Below are positions 16,419 through 24,367 of a DNA stretch of 64,000 bases, one piece after another. Below the pieces are notes generated by a model. The model was not told where the DNA came from. It made no database searches and saw nothing but the letters and a program-made list of their open reading frames with translations. The first letter of the stretch is position 1. Each line of letters begins with the position of its first letter. The position numbers were made by a program, and so were the translations under genes. This stretch comes from Metapseudomonas otitidis. Lineage in GTDB: Bacteria; Pseudomonadota; Gammaproteobacteria; Pseudomonadales; Pseudomonadaceae. Location: contig NZ_FOJP01000022.1 of NCBI RefSeq assembly GCF_900111835.1, positions 35,751 to 99,750 of the forward strand, read 5' to 3'.

Positions 16419-16882
16419 CAGATCAGCTCCACGGTGGTGCGGCCGATGCCCAGCAGGTCGCGGATGGCCCAGCGCTGGTCGCGGCGGTACTCGGCGATGC
16501 TGTCCACCTCTTCGGCGGCCTTCTGCTCGCCGCTGTTGGTGGCGTCGTAGCTGCGGTACCGCTCGGCGATCTCGGCGCTGGTGGCGCAGTACACGGCGCG
16601 CTGGTAGGCGTGGACCTTGGCGCTGATGCCGTTGATCGTCGGGCTGGGCACGTCGGCGAGGGTGGCGTAGCCCTTGGCGATCCATTCGGCCCGGCGGGTG
16701 ACCAGGTCGCTGTTGACGCTGAGCATGGCGTTGACGGTGGCCAGCTCCAGGCGGGCGTTGGTGATGGTGCCGGCGATGCGCTGGGCTTCGCGCAGGTGGT
16801 CGGCGTCGATGTCCGGCCAGAAACCGTCATTGACCAGGGTAAAGGCCTTGGGGGTGGTGTCGCCGCCGACGAAACCGCTCAT
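16418..16882 (-). CDS. L: Head completion protein (P2 gpL-like)
   Basis: A 154-residue head completion/stabilisation protein. Start ATG at 16882 (MSGFVGGDTTPKAFTLVNDG). Family segments include NDGFWPDIDADHLREAQRI and VHAYQRAVYCATSAEIAERY, then AEYRRDQRWAIRDLLG. In P2 it closes the DNA-filled head and makes the site for the tail. It lies 100 bp downstream of M on the same strand. Confidence 0.94.
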   Translation of the reverse strand: MSGFVGGDTTPKAFTLVNDGFWPDIDADHLREAQRIAGTITNARLELATVNAMLSVNSDLVTRRAEWIAKGYATLADVPSPTINGISAKVHAYQRAVYCATSAEIAERYRSYDATNSGEQKAAEEVDSIAEYRRDQRWAIRDLLGIGRTTVELI

Positions 16883-16982
16883 GTGCTGCTCTCGCGTGGA
16901 GGGCGGTGGTCGGGGCGTCACAGCAAGGGAGGAGGTCCTGCTGATCGGCCCCGAGCCGCCCGGGTTGCGGGGGACCGCTCGG

Positions 16983-17687
16983 TTAGCCGCCCTGCTGGGC
17001 GGCGAGTTTGTTGAGCAGCTTGGTGGCTGCGTCGAAGGCTTGCTTGCCGCCGCACATGCTGTGCAGCTCGATGGCGCGCTTGAGCAGGTCGGCGCCGGCC
17101 TGGAGCTTGCCGGGCGGGCCTGGGTTGTCTTGGGTGAGCCCTTCGAGGGTGGCGCGGCCGGCGGCGAGGTAGAGCTTGGCGCGAGCCTCGTCGGGCATGT
17201 CCTGGTCGTCGGTGAGGGCGATGGTTCGGTGCAGCACGTCGAGGTCGAAGCTGTCCTTGGTCTTCTGCGCCTTGAGGGCGGCCTCGGCGATTTCTTCGGC
17301 GACCAGGCAGCCGCTGGAGCGCTCGAAGCGATCCGGCAGGGCGAGCCCGTGCCGCAAGACGTACTCGGCGATGTCGAGAGCGCCCTGGTAGTCGCCGGTG
17401 TCGATGCGCCAGACCATGAGGTAGCCGAGCACGTCGTCCTGGGCGCCTTGCCCCGCCTCCAGCACGCCCTCGATGTACGGCGCGTACGCGGGGACCAGTT
17501 GGCGCTTGAGTTCGGCCTTGCGCTCGTTGCCCTGGACCTGGCTCAGGCGCAGGCGGTCCTGGTGCAGCTGGGCGAGCTGCTGTTCGTAGGCCGGCAGGCC
17601 TTCGACGGTGTCGCCGTGGGGGGTGGCCTCGGCCGCCATGGCGGCCGAGGTCTTGATGAAGTGGCGTTTGGCGGGGCTCAGGGCCAT
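16983..17687 (-). CDS. M: Terminase small subunit/endonuclease (P2 gpM-like)
   Basis: A 234-residue protein matching the P2 gpM family (MALSPAKRHFIKTSAAMAAE; VLGYLMVWRIDTGDYQGALD; YVLRHGLALPDRFERSSGC). In P2, gpM works with ATPase gpP to cut concatemeric or circular DNA at cos. Its gene lies just downstream of capsid gene N (5 bp gap), as in P2. Confidence 0.94.
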   Translation of the reverse strand: MALSPAKRHFIKTSAAMAAEATPHGDTVEGLPAYEQQLAQLHQDRLRLSQVQGNERKAELKRQLVPAYAPYIEGVLEAGQGAQDDVLGYLMVWRIDTGDYQGALDIAEYVLRHGLALPDRFERSSGCLVAEEIAEAALKAQKTKDSFDLDVLHRTIALTDDQDMPDEARAKLYLAAGRATLEGLTQDNPGPPGKLQAGADLLKRAIELHSMCGGKQAFDAATKLLNKLAAQQGG

Positions 17688-17692
17688 GGCGG

Positions 17693-18712
17693 TCAGGCCT
17701 CCAGCAGCTCGATGTTCTCGACCAGGCAGCCGAGGCCGTAGTCCTCGACGACGTAGGCGTCGTTGCTCGATTCGAAGTTGTCGATGCGGTTCTTGGCCGG
17801 GTTCTCCTGGATGTAGCGGCGGCGGCCGCCGAGCTGCCAGTAGATGGCGAGGTTGGGCAGAGTGGTGATGAGCATGGCGCCGTCGGGCACGTAGGGCACT
17901 TCGATCGGCTGCTTACCGCCCATGCGCTTCTGCGACAGGATCATGTCGGTGGCGAGCTTCTCGGACGCGGGCTGCTCCTTGTTCACCAGCGGGAAGTACT
18001 TGTCGTGCACGAGGTTGCTGCCGAGGATCACCACCAGGCCGGGGTCCTTGCGGTGCCAGGGGTCGATCAGGTTGGCCACCGCGTCGAAGACCAGGGCGTC
18101 GAGGTTGTTGTAGTCGGCAGTGGCGCCGTTGCCGATGACGATCTTGCCGGCGGCCTTGCCGTCCTTGAGGACGCGCTGCGGGGCGTTGTTGCGGTACTGC
18201 TGCAGCCAGCCGATGTTGACGTCCTGCAGCAGGGGGTTGGTGCTGCGGTTGGTGGTGGCGGCGGCGCTGGTCCCGTTGAAGCCGATCATGATGCGGTCCA
18301 GGGCCTGGCGCTTGATGATGGCGTCGCGCAGCAGGGCCTGGAACTCCGGGAACTTGGCCCAGGCGTCGAGCAGGGAGTAGCGGATGGCGGTGTCGAAATC
18401 CGTCTGCTTGGCCTCGTACTTCTGGTTGTCCAGGGCCTGCACTTCGCGCGGGGTACGCACGCCGCTGCCGGTGGTGTCGGTACGGCTGGCGATGGTGCCG
18501 CTGACGCCGATGCCGACCTTTTCGCCGATCAGTTCGTCGACGCCGATCATGCCGATCTGGCCGAGGAACTCGCTGGATTCCTGCATCCGCTGCTCCAGCT
18601 TCTGCTGGACGCTGGGCTCGATGGCGAACTTGGTGGTGGCGCTGTCCACGCCGTTGAGCTTGGCCACCTGGTCCAGGTAGGCGTTGAAGAGTTTTCGGGT
18701 TTCGTTACGCAT
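17693..18712 (-). CDS. N: Major capsid protein (P2 gpN-like)
   Basis: A 339-residue HK97-fold major capsid protein (MRNETRKLFNAYLDQVAKLN). Typical P2 N segments are FLGQIGMIGVDELIGEKVGI, IKRQALDRIMIGFNGTSAA, and DPGLVVILGSNLVHDKYFPL. The ribosome-binding site and start agree with family N-termini, which are processed by gpO. It is preceded by scaffold/protease gene O with a 43 bp gap. Confidence 0.96.
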   Translation of the reverse strand: MRNETRKLFNAYLDQVAKLNGVDSATTKFAIEPSVQQKLEQRMQESSEFLGQIGMIGVDELIGEKVGIGVSGTIASRTDTTGSGVRTPREVQALDNQKYEAKQTDFDTAIRYSLLDAWAKFPEFQALLRDAIIKRQALDRIMIGFNGTSAAATTNRSTNPLLQDVNIGWLQQYRNNAPQRVLKDGKAAGKIVIGNGATADYNNLDALVFDAVANLIDPWHRKDPGLVVILGSNLVHDKYFPLVNKEQPASEKLATDMILSQKRMGGKQPIEVPYVPDGAMLITTLPNLAIYWQLGGRRRYIQENPAKNRIDNFESSNDAYVVEDYGLGCLVENIELLEA

Positions 18713-18755
18713 GGGTCTCTCCGGTTGATCCTTGGCTGTTGGCTGTCCCTGGGGA

Positions 18756-19595
18756 TCAGCAGTCGGTTACGACGTGCTGCTTGTCACCGGTGACCGGCGG
18801 GCGCTGTTTCTGGCTGAGGTCCTGGGTTTTGCCGAGCTGCTCCTTCAGGGCGGCGAAGTCGGTGGTGATGGTCTCTACCGCCTTCGTGAGGTTGGCGATG
18901 GCGGTGTCGGCCTTGACCGCGTGCTCCTGCTGCTGGGTGGCGAAGGTGACCAGGCCCTCCAGGGCCTCGCCCAGCTCCTTGAAGGAAGTGGCATCCCTGC
19001 CTTCCTTGTCCTTGCCCTTGCTGATGAGGTCGCTGATGGCGGTCTTGAGGCTGCCGAACAGCCCCACCTGGTCAGTGACCTCTTCGAATTCGAGATTGGC
19101 TTCGATGGCCTCGGAGAACATGGAGGTCTCGGAGTAGTGGCGGCTACGGAAGGGGCTGGCCTCGGGCTTCTGCGCAGAGAAGGCGAGGACGTCGGTCCCC
19201 AGGCTGGCCGGGGAGTCGGTGACGGCGAGGCCGACCATGTACGCCTCGCCGCTGTCGGCGAAGTTCTCGTCGATCTCGATGGAGGTGTAGATCTTCTGCT
19301 TGGCCTTGTTGAGGGCGATCAGTTCGCTGGTGGGCTCCAGCTGGGCGTAGAGGGCGAGCTTCTTCTGGCCGGAGATCTCCACCTCTTCGGTCTTGAGGGC
19401 GACGACGTCGCCGTAGGCCTTGAAGGGGCTGTCCGGCAGCAGGCTGCGGAAGTGCTCCAGCCAGATGCGGGCGCCGTAGGTGTTCTGGCTGAAGTTCTTG
19501 GCGGCCTGCTCCAGCCAGCTGCGCTTGATCTCGCGCTTGTCGGTAGTGGCGCCTTCCACGGCAACGCGGAGCCACTTCGAGCGGAATTTCTTCAT
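18756..19595 (-). CDS. O: Capsid scaffolding protein and protease (P2 gpO-like)
   Basis: A 279-residue protein (MKKFRSKWLRVAVEGATTDK...). The N-terminal half is the serine-protease part that matures capsid proteins (GARIWLEHFRSLLPDSPFKA, AYMVGLAVTDSPASLGTDVL). The C-terminal half (about 170-255) is a helical scaffold domain. It is the first gene of the O-to-R operon and is transcribed divergently from terminase P, with one late-operator-like site between them. Confidence 0.95.
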   Translation of the reverse strand: MKKFRSKWLRVAVEGATTDKREIKRSWLEQAAKNFSQNTYGARIWLEHFRSLLPDSPFKAYGDVVALKTEEVEISGQKKLALYAQLEPTSELIALNKAKQKIYTSIEIDENFADSGEAYMVGLAVTDSPASLGTDVLAFSAQKPEASPFRSRHYSETSMFSEAIEANLEFEEVTDQVGLFGSLKTAISDLISKGKDKEGRDATSFKELGEALEGLVTFATQQQEHAVKADTAIANLTKAVETITTDFAALKEQLGKTQDLSQKQRPPVTGDKQHVVTDC

Positions 19596-19682
19596 GGGGT
19601 GTCCTCGGTTTCAGCTGCTTTGCCGCAGTCGGCGTTGAGGGGCATGGTCGGCAGACGGCGCTGGCCGGGCAACGCGCCCGCT

Positions 19683-19704
19683 TTGTAGTGGTGGGGGATA
19701 CAAG
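19683..19704. promoter_or_regulatory. Late-promoter activator site between O and P (P_O/P_P-like)
   Basis: TTGTAG-N10-TACAAG in the 154 bp gap between divergent genes O and P. Same pattern and spacing as at 8411 and 13102. The site is symmetric and is 56 bp from the P start and 98 bp from the O start, so one dyad could serve both promoters. In P2 both genes have Ogr-dependent late promoters. Confidence 0.75.
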
Positions 19705-19749
19705 GGGCGGCGCGGGTGTGCTTCGCGCGCGGGCGGCAGCATCGGCGCC

Positions 19750-21507
19750 ATGAACGCTATCGCCAGCCTCCCGACCGACCCTCGACGCCACGCCAAGCAC
19801 CTGTACTGGATGGGGTGGCGCGTCACCGATATCGCCGATCTGCTGGGGGAAAAGGAGAAGACCCTGCACAGCTGGAAGGCCCGGGATGAGTGGGACCGGG
19901 CGACTGCGCTGCAGCGGGTCCAGGCGGCGACCGAGGCGCGCCTGGTGCAGCTGATCCTCAAGGATCCGAAGACAGGGGCGGACTACAAGGAGATCGATCT
20001 GCTCCATCGGCAGATGGAGCGGCAGGCGCGGATTGAGCGCTACCAGGGCGGTGGCAGCGAAACGGACCTCAACCCGGAGCTGGCCAAGCGCAATGCGGGG
20101 CCGAAGGCAAAGCCTCGGCGCAATGAGTTCAGCGAGGACCAGGTGGAGCGGCTGGTCGAGGCCTTCCTCGATGGTTGCTTCGACTACCAGAAGGATTGGT
20201 ACCGGGCCGGCAACCAGCGCACCCGGGTGATCCTGAAGTCACGCCAGATCGGCGCGACCTACTACTTCGCCCGGGAGGCGCTGATCGATGCGCTCACCAC
20301 GGGCAGAAACCAGATTTTCCTGTCGGCCTCGAAGAATCAGGCACACATCTTCAAGGCCTATATCCAGGCCTTTGCCCGCGAGGTGACGGGGGTCGATCTC
20401 ACCGGCGATCCGATCATCCTGCCCAATGGCGCGGAGCTGCATTTCCTCGGTACCAACGCCCGCACGGCCCAGGGCTATCACGGGAATTTCTATTTCGACG
20501 AGTTCTTCTGGACCTTCAAGTTCCAGGAACTGAACAAGGTCGCCAGCGGCATGGCGATGCACAAGAAGTGGCGCAAGACGTACTTCTCGACGCCGTCGAG
20601 CATGGCCCACGAGGCGTACACGTTCTGGACCGGGGAGGTGTTCAACCGGGGCAAGCCGGCATCGGCGCACCTGAAGGTGGACGTGAGCCACGGCGCGCTG
20701 CAGCAGGGACGCCTGTGCGAGGACAAGATCTGGCGGCAGATCGTCACCATCCTGGACGCGGCGGACCGGGGCTGCGACCTGTTCGATATCGATGAGCTGC
20801 GCTTCGAGTACTCGCCCGAGGCCTTCGCCAACCTGCTGATGTGCGAGTTCGTGGACGACGGGGCGTCGGTCTTCCCCCTGGCCATGCTGCAGCCTTGCAT
20901 GGTGGACAGCTGGGTGAAGTGGGAAGGGGAGTACAAGCCCTTCGCCAAGCGCCCTTACGCCAGCTGGCCGGTGTGGGTGGGCTACGATCCGGCCGAGACC
21001 GGGGACACTGCCGGCCTGGTGGTGGTGGCGCCGCCGCAGGTGCCGGGCGGGGCCTTCAGGGTGCTGGAGAAGCACCAGTTCCGGGGCATGGACTTCGCCG
21101 CCCAGGCCAAGGTGATCAAGGAAATCACCGAGCGCTTCTGGGTCACCTACATCGGCATCGATACCACGGGCATGGGCTCGGGCGTGGCCCAGCTGGTTAA
21201 GCAGTTCTTCCCCAACCTGGTGACCTTCAGCTACTCGCCCGAGGTGAAGACGCGTCTGGTGCTGAAGGCTTACGACGTGATCCACAAGGGGCGGCTGGAG
21301 TTCGACGCAGGCTGGACCGACTTCGCCCAGGCGCTGATGGCCATCCGCAAGACCATGACCGCCAGCGGTCGCCACATGACCTACACCGCCGGCCGCACCG
21401 AAACCACGGGCCATGCCGACCTGGCCTGGGCCCTGTTCCATGCCCTGCAGAACGAGCCACTCGAAGGGCAGACGACATCCAACACCGGCTTTATGGAGCT
21501 GCAATGA
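19750..21507 (+). CDS. P: Terminase ATPase large subunit (P2 gpP-like)
   Basis: A 585-residue DNA packaging ATPase. The N-terminus (ASLPTDPRRHAKHLYWMGWR, then VTDIADLLGEKEKTLHSWK) is a helix-turn-helix typical of P2 gpP. The motor region contains VILKSRQIGATYYFAREAL (Walker A-like) and GYHGNFYFDEFFW (Walker B-like, with the acidic pair DE). The nuclease part lies near WVGYDPAETGDTAGLVV. The gene runs divergently from O and overlaps the start of the portal gene by four bases (ATGA). Confidence 0.96.
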   Translation: MNAIASLPTDPRRHAKHLYWMGWRVTDIADLLGEKEKTLHSWKARDEWDRATALQRVQAATEARLVQLILKDPKTGADYKEIDLLHRQMERQARIERYQGGGSETDLNPELAKRNAGPKAKPRRNEFSEDQVERLVEAFLDGCFDYQKDWYRAGNQRTRVILKSRQIGATYYFAREALIDALTTGRNQIFLSASKNQAHIFKAYIQAFAREVTGVDLTGDPIILPNGAELHFLGTNARTAQGYHGNFYFDEFFWTFKFQELNKVASGMAMHKKWRKTYFSTPSSMAHEAYTFWTGEVFNRGKPASAHLKVDVSHGALQQGRLCEDKIWRQIVTILDAADRGCDLFDIDELRFEYSPEAFANLLMCEFVDDGASVFPLAMLQPCMVDSWVKWEGEYKPFAKRPYASWPVWVGYDPAETGDTAGLVVVAPPQVPGGAFRVLEKHQFRGMDFAAQAKVIKEITERFWVTYIGIDTTGMGSGVAQLVKQFFPNLVTFSYSPEVKTRLVLKAYDVIHKGRLEFDAGWTDFAQALMAIRKTMTASGRHMTYTAGRTETTGHADLAWALFHALQNEPLEGQTTSNTGFMELQ

Positions 21508-22502
21508 TGACCACCCAAACCCCAGCCGGCGCGCCTGCAGGCGTCGAGGCCTTCACCTTCGGCGACCCGACGCCGGTCCTCAGCGGGCGCGAGATCTTCG
21601 ATTACCTGGAATGCGCCTTCAACGGGCGCTGGTACGAGCCGCCGCTGTCGCTGGACGGTCTGTCCCGGTCGATCTCGGCGAGCGTGTACCTGCAGTCGGG
21701 GCTGACCTTCAAGCGCAACATGCTGGCCCGGGCGTTCGTCCCCCACCGGCTGCTGTCCCGGGCGGCCTTCGAGCAGTTCGCCCTGGACTGGCTCTGGTCC
21801 GGCAACGCCTACCTGGAGCGCCGCCGGTCCATGCTCGGCACGTCCGTGGCCCTGCAGCCCTGCCTGGCGAAGTACATGCGGCGGGGCGAGGATCTCGACC
21901 GCTACTACCTGGTGCGCGGCTGGAAGGATGAGCACGAGTTCGAGAAGGGGACCATCTGCCACCTGCGCGAGGCGGACATCCACCAGGAGGTGTACGGCAT
22001 GCCCGAGTGGCTGGCGGCCCTGCAGTCCGGCCTGCTCAACGAGTCGGCCACGCTGTTCCGCCGCAAGTACTACAACAACGGGTCGCACGCGGGCTTCATC
22101 CTCTACATGACCGACGCGGCGCAGAAGGAGGAGGACATCGATGCCCTGCGCAACGCGCTGAAGAACGCCAAGGGCCCAGGCAACTTCCGCAACCTGTTCG
22201 TCTACGCCCCGAACGGCAAGAAGGAGGGGCTGCAGCTGATCCCCGTCAGCGAGGTGGCGGCCAAGGATGAGTTCGGTTCGATCAAGAACATCACCCGCGA
22301 CGACATGCTGGCCGGCCTGCGGATCCCTCCACAGCTGATGGGCATCGTCCCGCAGAATGCCGGGGGCTTCGGATCGATCACGGATGCGACGACCGTATGG
22401 GTGCAGAACGAACTGGAGCCGCTCCAGTCGAGGCTGCAGCAGGTGAACGAGTGGCTGGGCGAGGAGGTGATCCGGTTCCGCGAGTACCCGACCCCCGCCT
22501 AG
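21504..22502 (+). CDS. Q: Portal protein (P2 gpQ-like)
   Basis: A 332-residue portal protein. Family-typical stretches are FTFGDPTPVLSGREIFDYLE, CAFNGRWYEPPLSLDGLS, DWLWSGNAYLERRRSMLG and IPPQLMGIVPQNAGGFGS. It forms the dodecameric ring through which DNA enters and leaves. It is translated from an ATG overlapping the stop of P, and transcription points towards cos, exactly as in P2. A terminator follows 22 bp after its stop. Confidence 0.96.
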   Translation: MMTTQTPAGAPAGVEAFTFGDPTPVLSGREIFDYLECAFNGRWYEPPLSLDGLSRSISASVYLQSGLTFKRNMLARAFVPHRLLSRAAFEQFALDWLWSGNAYLERRRSMLGTSVALQPCLAKYMRRGEDLDRYYLVRGWKDEHEFEKGTICHLREADIHQEVYGMPEWLAALQSGLLNESATLFRRKYYNNGSHAGFILYMTDAAQKEEDIDALRNALKNAKGPGNFRNLFVYAPNGKKEGLQLIPVSEVAAKDEFGSIKNITRDDMLAGLRIPPQLMGIVPQNAGGFGSITDATTVWVQNELEPLQSRLQQVNEWLGEEVIRFREYPTPA

Positions 22503-22523
22503 CTCCCTGCCTGCCACACCCCA

Positions 22524-22545
22524 AGCCGCCTACGGGCGGCTTTTT
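22524..22545 (+). terminator. Rho-independent terminator after portal gene
   Basis: AGCCGCC-TACG-GGCGGCT stem-loop followed by TTTT, 22 bp after the Q stop codon. It ends the P-Q transcript before cos. Confidence 0.92.
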
Positions 22546-22638
22546 CGTGCCCGCGCGGCAGGGGGTGCCCGCCCTGCTCCGTTGCACCGTATTGGTGCGT
22601 CCCGGCGAAAACCCCGGGTTTCACCCTCGCGGCGCGGG

Positions 22639-22657
22639 GTCGTCCCCCCGCCACGCC
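22639..22657 (-). other. Candidate cos site
   Basis: The minus strand reads GGCGTGGCGGGG followed by GGACGAC. From memory, the cohesive ends of coliphages 186 and P2 begin GGCGTGGCGGGG and GGCGAGGCGGGG, so the first twelve bases match 186 fully and P2 in eleven. Its place between Q and the end of the prophage is also that of cos. The exact nick positions are inferred from the 19-base ends of those phages. Confidence 0.75.
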
Positions 22658-22832
22658 TGCGGTCTAAATGGGTCGTTTTTTCTGCACCCCTGCAGCCCTT
22701 TGCAAGAGAGCCTGGCTGCGGGGCTGCCTCAGAACTCTGCGCACCAAAAAGCCTGCGAATCCCTGCAGAGCGGCCCGGTAAACGGGGAGATATCAAGCCT
22801 GCCAGTTGGAGTACAGGGTGCGATTTTCAGAA

Positions 22833-23110
22833 TGAGTAACTTCCGCAACATCCGCCGGGGACATGGCTGGAGGCCGCGTGGTTCTTGGCCTAGAGGGTTA
22901 CAAAGGTGAGTAATTTCAGAGTAATCAGAAAAGTGATTTTTGGTTAACTAACTGATTTATAAGGGTTTTTACGAATGCAAAAATCACTCTATAGATGAGT
23001 AATCAGATTACTAAATAGTTACTCAGAAATTACTTTCCAAATGAGCATGGAAAGCCAATAGCGACAAGGGCTTAGGCTGCAATTTTGGTCAGGATTACAA
23101 AAATTACTCA
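22833..23110. repeat. Cluster of TGAGTAAT-type repeats and dyads next to the attachment end
   Basis: TGAGTAA(T/C) or AGAGTAAT occurs at 22833, 22907, 22918 and 22996 on the plus strand, and as ATTACTCA or GTTACTCA at 23018 and 23103, so on the minus strand. AGTAATC-A-GATTACT is a perfect dyad at 22998-23012. An 11-bp inverted repeat (AGTGATTTTTG/CAAAAATCACT) lies at 22932-22942 and 22978-22988. The stretch is far more AT-rich than its surroundings. Such short repeated sites beside a tRNA attachment core suggest integrase arm-type or excisionase sites; this is inference. Confidence 0.65.
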
Positions 23111-23288
23111 TTTGAAAGACCCCCCTCTACCTTGGCGCGGAGGGTCGCGCATCATGTGCGCATGCGTACGCGAAACAGTCAGTACAGGCTCAGCCGTTGA
23201 CTGCATGCCGATTTGGGGAAACGGCCCCCAAAACGGCCCCCAACTCTTTCCGGTTAACCCGGTGGGCAGCTGGAAGGCCCGTGGATTC

Positions 23289-23315
23289 TGGAGCGGGCGA
23301 AGGGAATCGAACCCT
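23289..23315. other. Probable prophage attachment site (attR/attL core in tRNA 3' end)
   Basis: The prophage modules stop at the CCA end of tRNA-Gly, and the T-arm/acceptor part of the gene is the expected identity core. A second copy of this stretch should exist at the other end of the prophage; I did not find one in bases 1-1800. The exact core cannot be fixed without that second copy. Confidence 0.55.
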
Positions 23316-23362
23316 CGTCATGAGCTTGGGAAGCTCAGGTAATGCCATTATACGACGCCCGC
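23289..23362 (-). tRNA. tRNA-Gly (anticodon CCC)
   Basis: On the minus strand the gene reads from GCGGGCGTCGTATAATGGC to CGCCCGCTCCA, 74 bases with encoded CCA. The acceptor arms GCGGGCG and CGCCCGC pair fully. The anticodon arm TGAGC-TTCCCAA-GCTCA gives anticodon CCC, and the T arm AGGGTTCGATTCCCT is canonical. Its 3' end faces the prophage, so integration left the tRNA intact, as usual for tyrosine integrases. Confidence 0.95.
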
Positions 23363-23442
23363 TTGCGAGGCCGACTTTTTACCAGAAGTCGTGGCCGAAA
23401 TGAAGCCCCGCCCCTGAACCTTCCGTGATGAAACGCACCTTG

Positions 23443-23473
23443 CCGGCCGCCTGCGTCGGGCGCTGGCGGCCGG
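23443..23473 (-). terminator. Hairpin downstream of phaG
   Basis: CCGGCCGCC and GGCGGCCGG form a perfect 9-bp stem around a 13-base loop, starting 10 bp after the phaG stop on the minus strand. There is no clear U tract, so it may be a weak or Rho-assisted terminator. Confidence 0.5.
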
Positions 23474-23482
23474 GTGTGCGCG

Positions 23483-24367
23483 TCATACGGCCATGGCCTG
23501 CGGGCCCAGGCCGTGGAGGACGCGGGGCTGCTGGCTGCGGGTGGGGGCGTTGAGGAAGCCCAGCAGGACGTCCTGGGTCTGCTGCCAGCCGGCCTTGTGC
23601 TCCAGGTCGATGAAGTGGCCGGCGTTGCGGATGGTGGCGAACTGGCAGTCGCGCACGTGGCGGGCGAAGCCGCGGGCGTCCTCGGGGGAGGTGTAGAGGT
23701 CGTGCTCGCCGTTGATGAACAGCAGGGGGATGTCCACGGCTTGCAGGCAGTCGACGTAGCAGTGGGCGTCGAGGTTGAGCACCTGGCGGATGTGGAAGTG
23801 CATCTGCAGGTATTCGTGGTCGTCGAGGCTGGCGACGTGCTTGTGGTTGAAGCGCTTGAACAGCGCCGGCAGGTAGCTGCCGATGGTGGCGTTGACCAAC
23901 TGCGCGACGTTCTCCCGGTCCAGGGCCTGGAGGTGGGTCATGCCGTTGCGCAGGTAGTCGAGCATCGGTTCGTTGAGCACCGGCGAGAAGGAGTTGATCA
24001 CCGCCTTGCGGATGCGCGCCGGGTTCTGCGACAGGGCCAGCAGGGTGGCGACGCCGCCCCAGGAGAAGGAGGAGACATAGTCCACCTGGTGGTGCTCGAT
24101 GAGCGCGAGGAGGATCTCGGCCTCGGCTTCCTTGGTGACGGGGCTGCCGTGGTCGTTGTGGGGTTTGGACTGGCCGGCGTAGGGCTGGTCGTAGAGCACG
24201 ACGTTGAACTGCGGGTGCAGGTACTTGACCGTCTGCGCGAACGAGGCCGTGGTGGCGAGGGAGCCGTTGACCAGGATGATGGTCCGGCTGGCCTGCGGGT
24301 TGGCGTAGAACTCCGTGTGAACCTTGTACTTCCTGTTGACTGTGACGACTTGGGTTTGAGGCCTCAT
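23483..24367 (-). CDS. phaG: PhaG: (R)-3-hydroxyacyl-ACP thioesterase/transacylase
   Basis: A 294-residue alpha/beta hydrolase that links fatty acid synthesis to polyhydroxyalkanoate monomer supply by releasing or transferring 3-hydroxyacyl groups from ACP. Start ATG at 24367 (MRPQTQVVTVNRKYKVHTEF), preceded by GGAGG; the longer frame has no support. IILVNGSLATTASFAQTV and FNVVLYDQPYAGQSKPHN match PhaG more closely than the related RhlA. The likely catalytic set is Ser in SFSWGG, Asp in NGEHD and His in NAGHFID. It is a single gene next to the prophage insertion site, with an AT-rich upstream region. Confidence 0.88.
   Translation of the reverse strand: MRPQTQVVTVNRKYKVHTEFYANPQASRTIILVNGSLATTASFAQTVKYLHPQFNVVLYDQPYAGQSKPHNDHGSPVTKEAEAEILLALIEHHQVDYVSSFSWGGVATLLALSQNPARIRKAVINSFSPVLNEPMLDYLRNGMTHLQALDRENVAQLVNATIGSYLPALFKRFNHKHVASLDDHEYLQMHFHIRQVLNLDAHCYVDCLQAVDIPLLFINGEHDLYTSPEDARGFARHVRDCQFATIRNAGHFIDLEHKAGWQQTQDVLLGFLNAPTRSQQPRVLHGLGPQAMAV

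Larger units (their letters stand above)
22503..23288. other. Non-coding prophage end between portal gene and tRNA-Gly
   Basis: About 790 bp with no gene I can support. From left to right it holds the Q terminator, a GC-rich part with the cos-like sequence, an AT-rich part (about 22,900-23,110) with TGAGTAAT-type repeats and inverted repeats, and a short tandem repeat of ACGGCCCCCAA at 23221 and 23233. The open frames here have no recognisable homology and one runs into the tRNA. It is the expected location of attachment-site arms. Confidence 0.7.
1..23291. mobile_element. P2/phiCTX-like prophage, structural half with cos and right attachment end
   Basis: Nearly every P2 late gene is present, in P2 order and with P2-like stop/start overlaps: D, U, T, E', E, FII, FI, G, H, I, J, W, V, S, R, lysis genes, X, L, M, N and O, with P and Q divergent. 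A cos-like sequence follows Q and the right end falls in tRNA-Gly. Having cos close to the attachment end resembles the phiCTX layout as I recall it rather than P2 itself. No integrase, repressor, replication or ogr gene is visible. These should lie left of base 1, so the left boundary is unknown, and it is open whether umuC is host or prophage. Capsid and terminase genes rule out a pure tailocin. Confidence 0.88.

Noticed and set aside
1815..22502. R-type tailocin (pyocin-like) interpretation
   Set aside because: Capsid, portal, terminase, scaffold and head completion genes and a cos-like site are present, so it encodes whole virions.
22397..22909. Plus-strand frame of 170 codons between Q and the tRNA
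   Set aside because: It overlaps the end of Q, the terminator and the cos-like sequence, and its translation has no recognisable feature.
23085..23342. 85-codon frame running into the tRNA-Gly gene, possible integrase remnant
   Set aside because: Its C-terminal part is the tRNA read antisense; no integrase motif is present.
23483..24367. RhlA (rhamnolipid precursor synthase)
   Set aside because: The VNGSLATTASFAQTV and DQPYAGQSKPHN segments fit PhaG better, and no rhlB follows.
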